Shown here piece after piece: positions 44,817 to 53,363 of a stretch of DNA of 64,000 bases. Every line of letters begins with the position of its first letter. The stretch's first letter is position 1. The notes below the pieces were generated by a model. It worked only from the letters and a program-made list of their open reading frames with translations, was not told the DNA's origin and ran no database searches. Position numbers and translations under genes: made by a program. This stretch comes from Myxococcales bacterium. Its GTDB lineage: Bacteria; Myxococcota; Polyangia; Nannocystales; Nannocystaceae. The stretch lies in contig JAEUJW010000052.1 in the NCBI GenBank assembly GCA_016793465.1, positions 1-64,000 of the forward strand. The letters are read 5' to 3'.

Positions 44817-45782
44817 TCAGGGCGCGCAGCCCGGGAACTGCCCGCCGCCCGGGCTCTCGCCCGCCTCGACGAACGGCACGCCCGCGTCCTCGAGCACGTT
44901 GCCGTACACGTCGGTCACGCGGAAGCTGTACGGCCCCGGACCCATGCCGCTCATGTCGATGAAGAAGTTGTAGTCGACGCGCTCGACCGGCTTCCAGTCG
45001 CCCATCGCATCCTTGTACTCGAAGCTGGCGACGGCGTTGCGGTGGTTGCGGACCTGGACCGCCGTCCACCACTGGTTGGAGCCCTCCTTGAAGTGATAGA
45101 TGATGCCGCCGTCGACCGGGCAGGGCACGTACGTCCACGAGATCGGCACCACGCCGAGCTGCGGGTCGGCCAGCATGGCGAAGGCGTCGGGGTGGAGATC
45201 GATGTGGCCCGGCGGGCACTCCGGGCAGCGGTCGACGATCCGCACCGTCGCCGCTCCGTCCGGCCCGTCGATCGCCACGCACGCCCCGCACGCCGCCGAC
45301 GCCGCGTAGTCGGCGTCGTTCATGGCCGCCACCAGCGGGTCGCCCGGGGCCGCCGGGAAGCTGCAGTTGCCGCTGCCGTCGGCGTCGTAGTAGGTCGCCA
45401 TCCCCTCGTGCACCGGCCCCTCGCAGGCGACCGGGTCGCCGCTCGGGTCGCCGCTCGTGTCACCCGTAGGATCGCCGGTCGGATCTCCCGCGCTGCCGGG
45501 GCCCGTCGTGCCCGGGTCGCTCGTGCCCGGACCGGTCGTTTCCGACGCACCCGTGGCCGGGTCCTGCGAGGTCGACCCGGCCGTCATCTGTCCGCCGCCG
45601 CTGCTCGCATCTCCTGCGCCGCTCGTCGGGTCGGGATCACCGCCCGGGCCGTCCGCCGCCGTCGCCTCGCCGCCCGTGCTCGCCGGGCCCGCCGTCGTCG
45701 CCTCCGCCGTCGCCCCGCCCCCGCCCTCGCAGCCGCACAGCCACGCCAGCCACGCCGCAGCCCACAAGGTCCGTCCCGCCAT
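44817..45782 (-). CDS. Expansin-like lipoprotein
   Basis: A 321-residue lipoprotein. The start at MAGRTLWAAAWLAWLCGCEG gives lipobox LCGC. A Ser/Thr/Gly/Pro/Asp tether follows to about residue 115. Domain 1 is a six-stranded double-psi barrel as in RlpA and expansins: GMATYYDADGSGNCSF, ASAACGACVAIDGPDG, VRIVDRCPECPPGHIDLHPD, with the catalytic-type Asp in VDRCP. Domain 2 resembles the CBM63 wall-binding domain (YHFKEGSNQWWTAVQVRNHR, ASFEYKDAMGDWKPVERVDY, FFIDMSGMGPGPYSFRVTD). Bacterial expansins loosen cellulose or peptidoglycan without hydrolysis. Lipid anchoring is unusual and suggests action at the predator's own surface. Confidence 0.85.
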   Translation of the reverse strand: MAGRTLWAAAWLAWLCGCEGGGGATAEATTAGPASTGGEATAADGPGGDPDPTSGAGDASSGGGQMTAGSTSQDPATGASETTGPGTSDPGTTGPGSAGDPTGDPTGDTSGDPSGDPVACEGPVHEGMATYYDADGSGNCSFPAAPGDPLVAAMNDADYAASAACGACVAIDGPDGAATVRIVDRCPECPPGHIDLHPDAFAMLADPQLGVVPISWTYVPCPVDGGIIYHFKEGSNQWWTAVQVRNHRNAVASFEYKDAMGDWKPVERVDYNFFIDMSGMGPGPYSFRVTDVYGNVLEDAGVPFVEAGESPGGGQFPGCAP

Positions 45783-45894
45783 ACCGGCGAGCACACCAGA
45801 GGCCGCCGCGCCGTGTCAACGCGGGACCTGCGCGCCCACGCACCTGGCTCTTCGGCCAGGGACGTTCGGGCCCGGACCATGTTATCTGTGGAGG

Positions 45895-46350
45895 GTGGCA
45901 GCCCACAGCTACGCCGTCACGGTCGAGGCCGATGTGTTCATCGCCCGACAGGCGGCCGAGCGGCTCGCCAGCGCCGAGGGCTTCCAGCGGCTGGCGGCCC
46001 AGGAGGTCGCGCTGATCGTCTCGGAGCTGGCGTGGAACATCCTGCGCCACGCGGGCGGCGGGCGCATCGACATGTCGGTGGTCAGCGACCCGCGCCACGG
46101 CCTCGCCCTCGAGATCCGGGCCTTCGACCCCAAGCCGCCGATCGCCGACCTCGCGCTGGCCCAGCGCGACGGTCACACCGCCGGCGGGCCGATCCCCCCG
46201 GGCGCCATGCTGCACCGCCGCGGCATCGGCAGCGGCCTCGGAGCCGTCGCGCGGCTCGGCGACCGCCTCGTGCAGGAGCCGCACGCGTCGGGCGGCAAGT
46301 GCCTGGTCGTCACGCGCTACCGGGTGCGGCCGCGGCCAGCTCCGGGATGA
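45895..46350 (+). CDS. RsbT/RsbW-type anti-sigma kinase-like ATPase
   Basis: A 151-residue GHKL protein. The N box is VSELAWNILRHAGGGRIDM and the glycine motif is RRGIGSGLGAVARLGDR. Fold order fits serine kinases of partner-switching systems such as RsbT. The GTG at 45895 is taken as start because GGAGG precedes it and a TTATCT element lies upstream. Its last 41 bases overlap the end of the convergent RsbR-like gene. It probably belongs functionally to the stressosome module on the opposite strand, phosphorylating STAS partners. Confidence 0.75.
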   Translation: MAAHSYAVTVEADVFIARQAAERLASAEGFQRLAAQEVALIVSELAWNILRHAGGGRIDMSVVSDPRHGLALEIRAFDPKPPIADLALAQRDGHTAGGPIPPGAMLHRRGIGSGLGAVARLGDRLVQEPHASGGKCLVVTRYRVRPRPAPG

Positions 46351-47167
46351 CGACCACCGGGTCGCGCTTCACGCGGAAGCCCAGCGACTTCATGCAGAAC
46401 TTCAGGCCCTCGCGCAGGCTGCGGAGCGTGATCACGCCCTGCATGTCGAGCCCGAGCCCGACGATGATCTGCGCGACCGCCGGCTGGATCCCCGTGATCA
46501 CGCAGCGCGCCCCCAGCAGCCCGACCGCCCGCATGACCCGCAGCAGGTGATCCGCGGTCGCGGTGTCGACGGTGTCGACGCCGGTCAGGTCGACGATCGC
46601 GAACTTGGCGCTCGTGCGGGCCACCGTCTCGAGCAGCGAGTTCTTCATGTCGCCGGCCCGCACGCTGTCGACCAGCCCGACCACCGGCATGGTCAGGATC
46701 TCGTCCCACACCTGGATGATCGGCGTCGACATCGACGCCAGCACGTCCTGCTGGGCCTCGCCGCGGGCCCGCAGCTCCTCCTCGAGCCGCCGCGCCTCCG
46801 CCTCGTACTGCTCGACCAGCGCGCCCGCCTGCTCGAGCTCGGTCTGGGCCCGCCGCTCGTCGCTGACGTCGTGCGCGCACACCAGCGTCGCCTCGCCCTC
46901 GCGGGTGAACGTCCAGCGCAGCCAGCGGTACCCGCCGTCGCTGCCGCGGACGCGGCCCTCGGCGCGCGAGCCCCCGGCCGCGAGCGCGGCCGCCACGGCC
47001 TCGCGGTCCTCGGGGTGCACGAGGTCGAGGCACGGCGTGCCCGCGAGCTCGCCGAGCCCGAGCGTGTGCAGCCACGCCGGGTTGGCCTCGACGAACCGAC
47101 CCCCGGCGTCGAGGGTCGCCAGCAGCTCGGGACAGACCTGGAACAGTCGCGCGTAATCGGTGGCCAT
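46310..47167 (-). CDS. RsbR-like PAS-STAS stressosome protein
   Basis: A 285-residue protein. The N-terminal PAS sensor spans residues 1-110 (YARLFQVCPELLATLDAGGR, GTPCLDLVHPEDREAVAAAL, LVCAHDVSDERRAQ). A coiled coil follows (AGALVEQYEAEARRLEEELR), then a STAS domain from about 150 with the RsbR hallmarks STPIIQVWDEILTMPVVGLV, FAIVDLTGVDTVDTATADHL and GARCVITGIQPAVAQIIVG. The Thr residues in the VDLTGV and VDTATADH segments are candidate phosphosites. It is the last gene of the operon, 11 bases after the RsbS-like gene. The PAS domain probably senses the input signal. Confidence 0.85.
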   Translation of the reverse strand: MATDYARLFQVCPELLATLDAGGRFVEANPAWLHTLGLGELAGTPCLDLVHPEDREAVAAALAAGGSRAEGRVRGSDGGYRWLRWTFTREGEATLVCAHDVSDERRAQTELEQAGALVEQYEAEARRLEEELRARGEAQQDVLASMSTPIIQVWDEILTMPVVGLVDSVRAGDMKNSLLETVARTSAKFAIVDLTGVDTVDTATADHLLRVMRAVGLLGARCVITGIQPAVAQIIVGLGLDMQGVITLRSLREGLKFCMKSLGFRVKRDPVVVIPELAAAAPGSA

Positions 47168-47178
47168 AAGCAATACCT

Positions 47179-47634
47179 TCAGGAGCGCGGGGTCAGGGTG
47201 TTGCCCGCGAACGGATTGGCCGCCGCGGGCCCGTCGAACTGGCCCTCGTCGGGCTCGATCTCGACGATCGTCGCGGTGACGCCGAGGCGCTCGAGCGCGT
47301 CCTCGAGGGTCAGGGCCGTCTGGGCCAGACGGAAGTCGGCGCCCATGGTCTGCAGGGTCATGGCGATCGGCGCGCTCATGCCGCAGATGACCGTCGGCGT
47401 GCCCATCAGCTTGGCCGCGGCCGCGAGGTTGGCGATCACGTGGCACAGGTGGCTGTCCATGGTCCACATGCCGGTGACGTCGATGACGAGGCCCGCGGCC
47501 GAGGTGTCGCGGATCGTCCGCAGCACGTCGTCGACGAGCACCGCCGCGGTCTCGTCGGTCACGTCGCCCTGCAGCGGGACGACGATGCGTTGCCAGAGCT
47601 GGATGACGGGGATGCGGTTCTCGTAGTTGCTCAT
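47179..47634 (-). CDS. RsbS-like STAS protein
   Basis: A 151-residue single STAS domain (RIPVIQLWQRIVVPLQGDV, LVIDVTGMWTMDSHLCHVIA, KLMGTPTVICGMSAPIAMTL) with a tail of about 30 residues. The Ser in TMDSHL corresponds to the phosphoserine of RsbS. Tail residues after 120 are less conserved. Its ATG overlaps the stop of the phosphatase gene as ATGA. In stressosomes RsbS and RsbR build the core that sequesters RsbT until phosphorylation releases it. Confidence 0.85.
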   Translation of the reverse strand: MSNYENRIPVIQLWQRIVVPLQGDVTDETAAVLVDDVLRTIRDTSAAGLVIDVTGMWTMDSHLCHVIANLAAAAKLMGTPTVICGMSAPIAMTLQTMGADFRLAQTALTLEDALERLGVTATIVEIEPDEGQFDGPAAANPFAGNTLTPRS

Positions 47635-48209
47635 GGCGTCAACCTCGTCAGGTCACAGGCGACCACCGTCGCGTCGTCGTTGGGTTTGCGATAGCGGGCG
47701 ATCAGCTCCTCGCACAGCCCCTCGGCGTCGAGGTGGCGCAGCTGGTCGAGCGGGGCGCGGTGCGAGATGCCGTCCGAGAACAGGACCAGGCGCGCGCCCG
47801 GCGAGACCTCGCCGCGGCACATCCTGAAGCGAGCCACGCGCGCCCCCAGCACCCCCGGGCTCAACAAGATCGGCGGCCGGTTGGCCCCCGCGTAGCGGAT
47901 CTCGACGTTGCCGACGCCGCAGCACACCATGTCGACCTCGGTCAGCACGCACACGCTGGCCGCCGCGCCGCGGGTCCCGCGGAGCGCCTCGTGCAGGCCC
48001 TGCATGCCGGCGTCGAGCTCGTCGGTCAGCGACCAGCTCGACAGGAACGCGACCGCCTTGCTGGCCGCCGCCGCCGCCAGCGCGCCGTGGCCGAGCCCGT
48101 CGACCACCGCGACCAGCGAGCGCCCGACGTCGCTGCGCAGGACCACGGCGTCGCCGTTGGCCCGCTCGCCGTCCTTCGGCAGGGTGCGGTGCGCCATGGT
48201 CCACGGCAT
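47631..48209 (-). CDS. RsbX-like PP2C/SpoIIE phosphatase
   Basis: A 192-residue PP2C-type phosphatase. Metal-binding motifs are SLVAVVDGLGHGALAAAAAS, ARLVLFSDGISHRAPLDQLR and KPNDDATVVACDL. Small size without a sensor matches RsbX, which dephosphorylates RsbR and RsbS to reset the stressosome. The start overlaps the stop of the RsbT-like gene by one base and its end overlaps the RsbS-like start by four bases. Confidence 0.85.
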   Translation of the reverse strand: MPWTMAHRTLPKDGERANGDAVVLRSDVGRSLVAVVDGLGHGALAAAAASKAVAFLSSWSLTDELDAGMQGLHEALRGTRGAAASVCVLTEVDMVCCGVGNVEIRYAGANRPPILLSPGVLGARVARFRMCRGEVSPGARLVLFSDGISHRAPLDQLRHLDAEGLCEELIARYRKPNDDATVVACDLTRLTP

Positions 48210-48862
48210 CAGAAGTTGACCTCGACTTCCACCCGCGTGCCGCCGGGCGCCGAGGCGATGGTGAAGCGGTCGGCCAGGCGCTTGGTCCCGAGGATGCCGA
48301 GCCCGAGCCCGCTGCGGCTCTTGTAGCGCCCGGCCAGGATCTCCTCGAGGTTGCCGATGCCCGGGCCCTGGTCGACCGCCTCGATGGCGACGAACCGGCG
48401 CCCGCTGCCGCCTGGCTTCAAGGACAGCTTGCCGCCGCCGGCGTAGGCGACCATGTTGCGCGCCAGCTCGCTGACGATGGTCGCCAGCTTCTGGATCACC
48501 AGCGGGCTGGTGCCGAGCGCCTGGCACATGTCGCGGGCCGCCAGGCGCGCGCGGGCGATGTCCGACTCGACCCGCAGCTCGAGCTCGACCGCCGCCGCCG
48601 TGCGCCCGGCCAGCAGGCGCGTGACCTCGGCGACCGCCGCCCGCGTGTCGGCCTCGCCGACGAACATCCGCAGCCCCTCGCCGAGGCGGGCCAGCAGCGC
48701 CTGGTGGCTCGGCCCGCCGCCGGGCGCCCGCGGCGGCGCCGGCATGCCCGGGGCCTCGCGTCGCGCCCGCACCAGGATGCTCTGCGCCCGCGTCGGGCTG
48801 ACGTAGCGGCTCAGCACCGTAATGAGCACGCGGTCCTCGGCCTCGCGGGCGGCGTCGGTCAC
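48209..48862 (-). CDS. RsbT-like ATPase with N-terminal extension
   Basis: A 217-residue protein from a GTG start coupled (GTGA) to the stop of the upstream kinase gene. The first 95 residues are a helical extension (VLITVLSRYVSPTRAQSIL) not found in classic RsbT. Residues 95-217 are the GHKL domain: KLATIVSELARNMVAYAGGG (N box), AVDQGPGIGNLEEI (G1) and SGLGLGILGTKRLADRF. It is a serine/threonine kinase for STAS partners and the likely output switch. It is closely similar to the C-terminal domain of the upstream histidine kinase. Confidence 0.85.
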   Translation of the reverse strand: MTDAAREAEDRVLITVLSRYVSPTRAQSILVRARREAPGMPAPPRAPGGGPSHQALLARLGEGLRMFVGEADTRAAVAEVTRLLAGRTAAAVELELRVESDIARARLAARDMCQALGTSPLVIQKLATIVSELARNMVAYAGGGKLSLKPGGSGRRFVAIEAVDQGPGIGNLEEILAGRYKSRSGLGLGILGTKRLADRFTIASAPGGTRVEVEVNF

Positions 48863-50841
48863 AGGTTGACCTCCACCTCGATCCACGTGCCGGTCGGGCC
48901 GGTGTGGATGCGGAAGCCGTCGGCCAGGCGCTTGGTGCCGATGAGCCCGAGCCCGCGGCCGTTGCGGCTGACCTTGCGGCCCGCGAGGATGGCGTCGAGC
49001 TCGGGGATGCCCGCGCCCTCGTCGACCGCGCGGATGAACATGCACTTCTTGTCGGTGCCGACCGAGCCGACCACCAGGCGCCCGCCGCCGGCGTACAGCA
49101 CCATGTTGCGGGCCAGCTCGCTGACCACGGTGGCGATCTTCTGCAGCGCCAGCGGGCGCGCGCCGAGCCGCTGGCACAGCTCGCGGACCGCCATGCGCGC
49201 GCGGGCCACGTCGCGCTCGGCCAGCACCTCGAGCTCGAGCGCCACCTCGGGCGCGCCGGCCTCGATGTGGATCGCCGGCAGCTCGAGCGTGAAGGTCGAG
49301 CCCTGGCCCGGCTTGCTGACCACCCGGATGTCCCCGCCGAGCATGTTGCACAGGCGCTGGGTGATGACGAGGCCGAGGCCGGTGCCCTCGTAGCGCCGCG
49401 TCGACGAGCTGTCGACCTGGTAGAACTCGCGGAACAGCTGGCTGATGTGGTCCGGGGCGATGCCGATGCCGGTGTCGGTGACCACGAACAGCACCCACAT
49501 GCGGGCGTTGACCACGTGGCGGCGGACCTGCAGCGACACCGCCCCGCCGCTGGTGAACTTGCCGGCGTTGCTCAGCAGGTTCATCAGGCACTGCCGGATC
49601 TTCATGCCGTCCGAGCGCATGCTGCCCGCGCCCGGGTCGACGTCGACGCGCAGCGTGTTGCGGTTGCGCTCGATGGTCGGCCGGACCGCGCCGACGACCT
49701 CCTCGACCATCGCCGCGACCGAGAACTCCTCGATGTGGACCAGCATCTTGCCGGCCTCGATCTTCGAGATGTCGAGGATGTCGTTGATGAGCCCGAGCAG
49801 GTGCTTGCCGGCCGAGCGGATGCGCAGCACGTCCGCGGCCCACGGCGCCTGTCCCCGTTCGCGCATCTCGTCCTCGATGAGCTCACTGTATCCGAGAATC
49901 GCGTTGAGGGGGGTCCGCAGCTCGTGGCTCATGCGGGCCAGGAACTCGCTCTTGGCCCGCGAGGCGTCCTCGGCCGCCGCCGTGCGCTCGGCGATGCGGC
50001 GCTCGAGCGACTCGTTGAGCTCGACCAGCGCCGCCTCGGCCTGGCGCCGGCGGGTGATGTCGGTCGAGATCCCGCACAGCGCCGCGATCGACCCGTCGGT
50101 CCGCCGCAGCGGGAACTTCACCGAGAAGAACGACCGGGGGCCGTCGACGTCGCCCGGCAGCGTCTCCTCGCACTCGACCGGCCCGCCGCGCTGGCGCACC
50201 TGGGCCTCGCTCGCCGCGAACAGGTCGGCCACCGCCGCCGGCAGCACCTCGCGGTCGACCCGCCCGAGCACCTCGCTGCGCCGCTTGCCGAGCACGCTCT
50301 CGTAGTAGCGGTTGACGAACTGGTAGCGGCCCTCGGGGTCCTTGACGTAGACGATCGCCGGGATGTTGTCGCTGAGCTCGGCCAGCCGCGACTCGCTCTC
50401 GGCGATCGCCTGGGCCGCCGCCGCGTGCTCACGCGCCGCCGCCGCCTCGGCCTGCACCCGCGCCGTCACGTCGTAGCCCAGCGCCTGCACGCGGCCGAGG
50501 TCCCGGTCGAACGTCGCGTGCCACGCCAGCCAGACCACCGCACCGCCGGCGCCGCGGAAGCGGTTGCGCAGGCCCACCGCCTCGCCCGGCCGCGTGGTGA
50601 TGCGGCTCAGGATCGCCGCGCTCGCCTCGCTGTCGTCGGGGTGCACGCAGTCGACGAACCGCAGCTTGCCCGCGTCCTCGGCCGCGACGCCGAGCAGCCG
50701 CGCGAGCGGCGGGTTGATGCGGACGAACACGCCGGCGCCGTCGAGCTCGCAGGCCAGCGTCTCGCTGGCGTCGAGCAATCGCTTCCAGCTCGCGAGGGTG
50801 GATTCGCTGAGCGCCCGCTCGATGTCGCCTGGGCCTGCCAT
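48859..50841 (-). CDS. PAS-PAS-histidine kinase fused to RsbT-type domain
   Basis: A 660-residue soluble protein and first gene of the stressosome operon. Order: PAS at 20-135 (LASWKRLLDASETLACELDG, RFVDCVHPDDSEASAAI), second PAS at 155-275 (RLAELSDNIPAIVYVKDPEG), short coiled coil, and HisKA with the phospho-His in ARMSHELRTPLNAILGYSEL at about 310. The HATPase_c has MNLLSNAGKFTSGGAVSLQV, VTDTGIGIAPDHI and YEGTGLGLVITQRLCNMLGG. A second GHKL domain of RsbT type fills the last 140 residues (KIATVVSELARNMVLYAGGG, RNGRGLGLIGTKRLADGFR). No receiver domain is present. The fusion links a two-component sensor to partner switching. The GTG of the next gene overlaps its stop. Confidence 0.88.
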   Translation of the reverse strand: MAGPGDIERALSESTLASWKRLLDASETLACELDGAGVFVRINPPLARLLGVAAEDAGKLRFVDCVHPDDSEASAAILSRITTRPGEAVGLRNRFRGAGGAVVWLAWHATFDRDLGRVQALGYDVTARVQAEAAAAREHAAAAQAIAESESRLAELSDNIPAIVYVKDPEGRYQFVNRYYESVLGKRRSEVLGRVDREVLPAAVADLFAASEAQVRQRGGPVECEETLPGDVDGPRSFFSVKFPLRRTDGSIAALCGISTDITRRRQAEAALVELNESLERRIAERTAAAEDASRAKSEFLARMSHELRTPLNAILGYSELIEDEMRERGQAPWAADVLRIRSAGKHLLGLINDILDISKIEAGKMLVHIEEFSVAAMVEEVVGAVRPTIERNRNTLRVDVDPGAGSMRSDGMKIRQCLMNLLSNAGKFTSGGAVSLQVRRHVVNARMWVLFVVTDTGIGIAPDHISQLFREFYQVDSSSTRRYEGTGLGLVITQRLCNMLGGDIRVVSKPGQGSTFTLELPAIHIEAGAPEVALELEVLAERDVARARMAVRELCQRLGARPLALQKIATVVSELARNMVLYAGGGRLVVGSVGTDKKCMFIRAVDEGAGIPELDAILAGRKVSRNGRGLGLIGTKRLADGFRIHTGPTGTWIEVEVNL

Positions 50842-50974
50842 CCCGTGGGAGACCGGTATCTTGCACCGACGGGGCCACCGTCAGATACCCCGATCTCGCG
50901 GACTGATCTCGCGCTCATGACGTGGCGACAGCATCGCGCGGATCTGTCCCGCGCCGCCGCGGGGCCGCGGCCGT

Positions 50975-50980
50975 TATGCT
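50975..50980 (+). promoter_or_regulatory. -10-like TATGCT box, leaderless start
   Basis: TATGCT, six bases, then the GTG at 50987. Confidence 0.5.
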
Positions 50981-50986
50981 TCGACC

Positions 50987-51649
50987 GTGATCATGCACGC
51001 GATCGCCCTGCTCGCCGCGGCCACCGCGGCCGCCCGCGTGCCCGCCACCGTCGATCCCGCCGCGCTGCTCGACGCCGACGTCGTGCTCCACACCTCGACC
51101 ACCGGCCAGGCCCAGGCCGTCGTCCTGGCCACCGCCAGCCCCTACGCCCACGTCGGCCTGATCGAACGTGACGGTGAACAGGTGTACGTCGTCGAGGCGG
51201 TCCGTCCGGTCAAACGTACGCCGTGGGACAGCTGGATCCGCCGCGGCCTCGGCGGACATGTGACCGTCCTGCGCCACCGCGACCTCGACGACGACGCCCG
51301 GGCCGGCGTCATCCGCCGCGCCAGGCACTATCTCGGCCGCCCCTACGACCTGGTCTTCGCGCCAGGTGACGACCGCATCTATTGCAGCGAGCTGGTCGTG
51401 CTCGCCTACGCCGCGGTCGGCGTCGCGGTCGGCTCCGAGACCCCCGCGGGCCGGCTCGGCCTCCACCTCCCCCCGGTCCAAACGCTGCTCCGCCGGCGCT
51501 GGCGGCAGCACCCCGCCTGTGCGGGCGTCGGCTCGCTCGCCGCCTGCATGCCCGCCCTCGAGCGCTCCCCCATCGTCACCCCCGCCAGCCTGCGCGCCGA
51601 CCCCGGCTTCCTCATGATCGCCAGCAGCTACCCGCTCGCGCTGCGGTGA
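50987..51649 (+). CDS. YiiX/NlpC-P60-like cysteine hydrolase
   Basis: A 220-residue exported protein with a short signal (MIMHAIALLAAATAAARVPA). The permuted papain-like fold of the YiiX family is indicated by ALLDADVVLHTSTTG, ATASPYAHVGLIERDG with the catalytic His, RARHYLGRPYDLVFA, and DRIYCSELVVLAYAAVG with the catalytic Cys. Such enzymes act on amide bonds of peptidoglycan or lipids in the envelope. Starts at GTG with a leaderless box. Substrate unknown. Confidence 0.8.
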   Translation: MIMHAIALLAAATAAARVPATVDPAALLDADVVLHTSTTGQAQAVVLATASPYAHVGLIERDGEQVYVVEAVRPVKRTPWDSWIRRGLGGHVTVLRHRDLDDDARAGVIRRARHYLGRPYDLVFAPGDDRIYCSELVVLAYAAVGVAVGSETPAGRLGLHLPPVQTLLRRRWRQHPACAGVGSLAACMPALERSPIVTPASLRADPGFLMIASSYPLALR

Positions 51650-51700
51650 GTCCTCCGGCCCCCTGGCGGGGATTGCGCGGGCTGTGGCATAGATCCGCCG

Positions 51701-53362
51701 ATGTCCGCCCTCCGCCCCCTCGCCGACCTCGCCCGAGATCTCGGGCTCGACCCCACGAGCCGCGCCTACCACCCGTTCGGCCACGACTTCGCCAAGATCG
51801 ACACCGCCGCCGCCGGCCCGGGCGAGCACGGCGGGCGCCTCGTGGTCGTCTCGGCGATCACCCCGACCCCGCTCGGCGAGGGCAAGACCGTCACCTCGAT
51901 CAGCCTGAGCATGGGCCTCAACAAGATCGGCGAGCGCAGCGTGGTCTGCCTGCGCCAGCCCTCGCTCGGCCCGGTGTTCGGCAGCAAGGGCGGCGGCGCC
52001 GGCGGAGGCAAGGCCCAGGTCGTGCCCGCCGACCGCATCAACCTCGGCATGACCGGCGACGGCCACGCGATCGGCGCGGCCCACAACCTCCTCGCGGCCA
52101 TGCTCGACGCCCACATGCGCCACGGCAACGAGCTGCGCCTCGACCCCGTGCGCGTGACCTGGCCGCGCGTCAGCCCGGTCAACGACGGCTCGCTGCGGCG
52201 GCTGGTGGTCGGCCTCGGCGGCGCCCTCAACGGCGTGCCGCGCGAGAGCTCCTTCGAGATCAACGAGGCCTCCGAGGTCATGGCGATCGTCGCCCTCGCC
52301 CGTGACCGCGCCGACCTGCGCCGCCGCCTCGGCGCCATCGTGGTCGGCCAGAACAGCGCCGGCGAGCCGGTGCGCGCCGAGCAGCTCGGCGCCGCCGGGG
52401 CCATGAGCGTGCTGCTGCGCGACGCCCTCTACCCGACCCTCGCCCAGACCAGCGAGGGCACCCCTGCCCTCATCCACGCCGGCCCGTTCGCCAACATCGC
52501 CCACGGCAACAACTCGATCATCGCCACCCGCTTCGCCCTCACCCGCGCGCCGTGGGTCGTCACCGAGTGCGGCTTCGGCACCGACCTCGGGCTCGAGAAG
52601 TTCATGCACATCAAGGCCCGCTCCGCCGGCCTCCAGCCCGCCTGCGTGGTCGTCGTCGCCACCGTGCGCGCGCTCAAAGTCCACGCCGGCGTGGCCAGGG
52701 TCGCCGTCGGCAAGCCGCTCGACCAGGTCGTCGCCGTGCCCGACGTCGAGGCGGTCGAGCGCGGGGCCCAGAACCTCGGCCACCACCTGCGCATCGCCCT
52801 GGGCTTCGGCGTCAAGGTCGTGGTCGCCCTCAACTCGTTCCCCACCGACTCGCCCGAGGAGGTCGCGGCGGTCGAGCGGGTCGCCCGCGCGGCCGGGGCC
52901 GGCTTCGCCGTGCACTCCGGCTTCGCCCACGGCGGCGACGGTGCCGCCGACCTCGCCCGCGCCGTGGTCGCCGCCGCCGAGCCGCGCCCGCCGAGCTTCC
53001 GCTACGACCTCGGGCTGCCCCTGCTCAGCAAGCTCGAGGCCCTCGCCACCAGCGTCTACGGCGCCGAGAAGCTCGACGTCTCGGCCTCGGCCCGCACCCG
53101 CGCCGCTCAGCTCGAGGCCTGGGGCTTCCGCGACGTCCCGCTGTGCGTGGCCAAGACCCACCTGGCGACCACCCACGACCCCGCCCACGGCGGCCTGCCG
53201 CGCCCGTTCGTGCTGCCGGTCCGCGACCTCCAGCTGCGCGCCGGCGCCGGCTTCGTCACCGTGCTGACCGGCGAGCTCACGACCATGCCGGCGCTCATCA
53301 AACGCCCGAACGCCGTCGACATGGAGCTCGACCCCGACACCGGCGAGATCCGCGGCCTCTAG
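51701..53362 (+). CDS. fhs: Formate-tetrahydrofolate ligase
   Basis: A 553-residue enzyme that makes 10-formyl-THF from formate, THF and ATP in one-carbon metabolism. The P-loop is TPTPLGEGKTVTSISLSMGL. Other signatures are RQPSLGPVFGSKGGGAGGGK, FANIAHGNNSIIATRFAL, VVTECGFGTDLGLEKFMHIK, and VVALNSFPTDSPEEV. The usual start of the family (HDFAKID) and the C-terminal GEIRGL are both present, so it is complete. It stands alone, two bases from a convergent lipoprotein gene. A CATAGAT element lies just before the ATG. Confidence 0.95.
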   Translation: MSALRPLADLARDLGLDPTSRAYHPFGHDFAKIDTAAAGPGEHGGRLVVVSAITPTPLGEGKTVTSISLSMGLNKIGERSVVCLRQPSLGPVFGSKGGGAGGGKAQVVPADRINLGMTGDGHAIGAAHNLLAAMLDAHMRHGNELRLDPVRVTWPRVSPVNDGSLRRLVVGLGGALNGVPRESSFEINEASEVMAIVALARDRADLRRRLGAIVVGQNSAGEPVRAEQLGAAGAMSVLLRDALYPTLAQTSEGTPALIHAGPFANIAHGNNSIIATRFALTRAPWVVTECGFGTDLGLEKFMHIKARSAGLQPACVVVVATVRALKVHAGVARVAVGKPLDQVVAVPDVEAVERGAQNLGHHLRIALGFGVKVVVALNSFPTDSPEEVAAVERVARAAGAGFAVHSGFAHGGDGAADLARAVVAAAEPRPPSFRYDLGLPLLSKLEALATSVYGAEKLDVSASARTRAAQLEAWGFRDVPLCVAKTHLATTHDPAHGGLPRPFVLPVRDLQLRAGAGFVTVLTGELTTMPALIKRPNAVDMELDPDTGEIRGL

Positions 53363-53363
53363 A

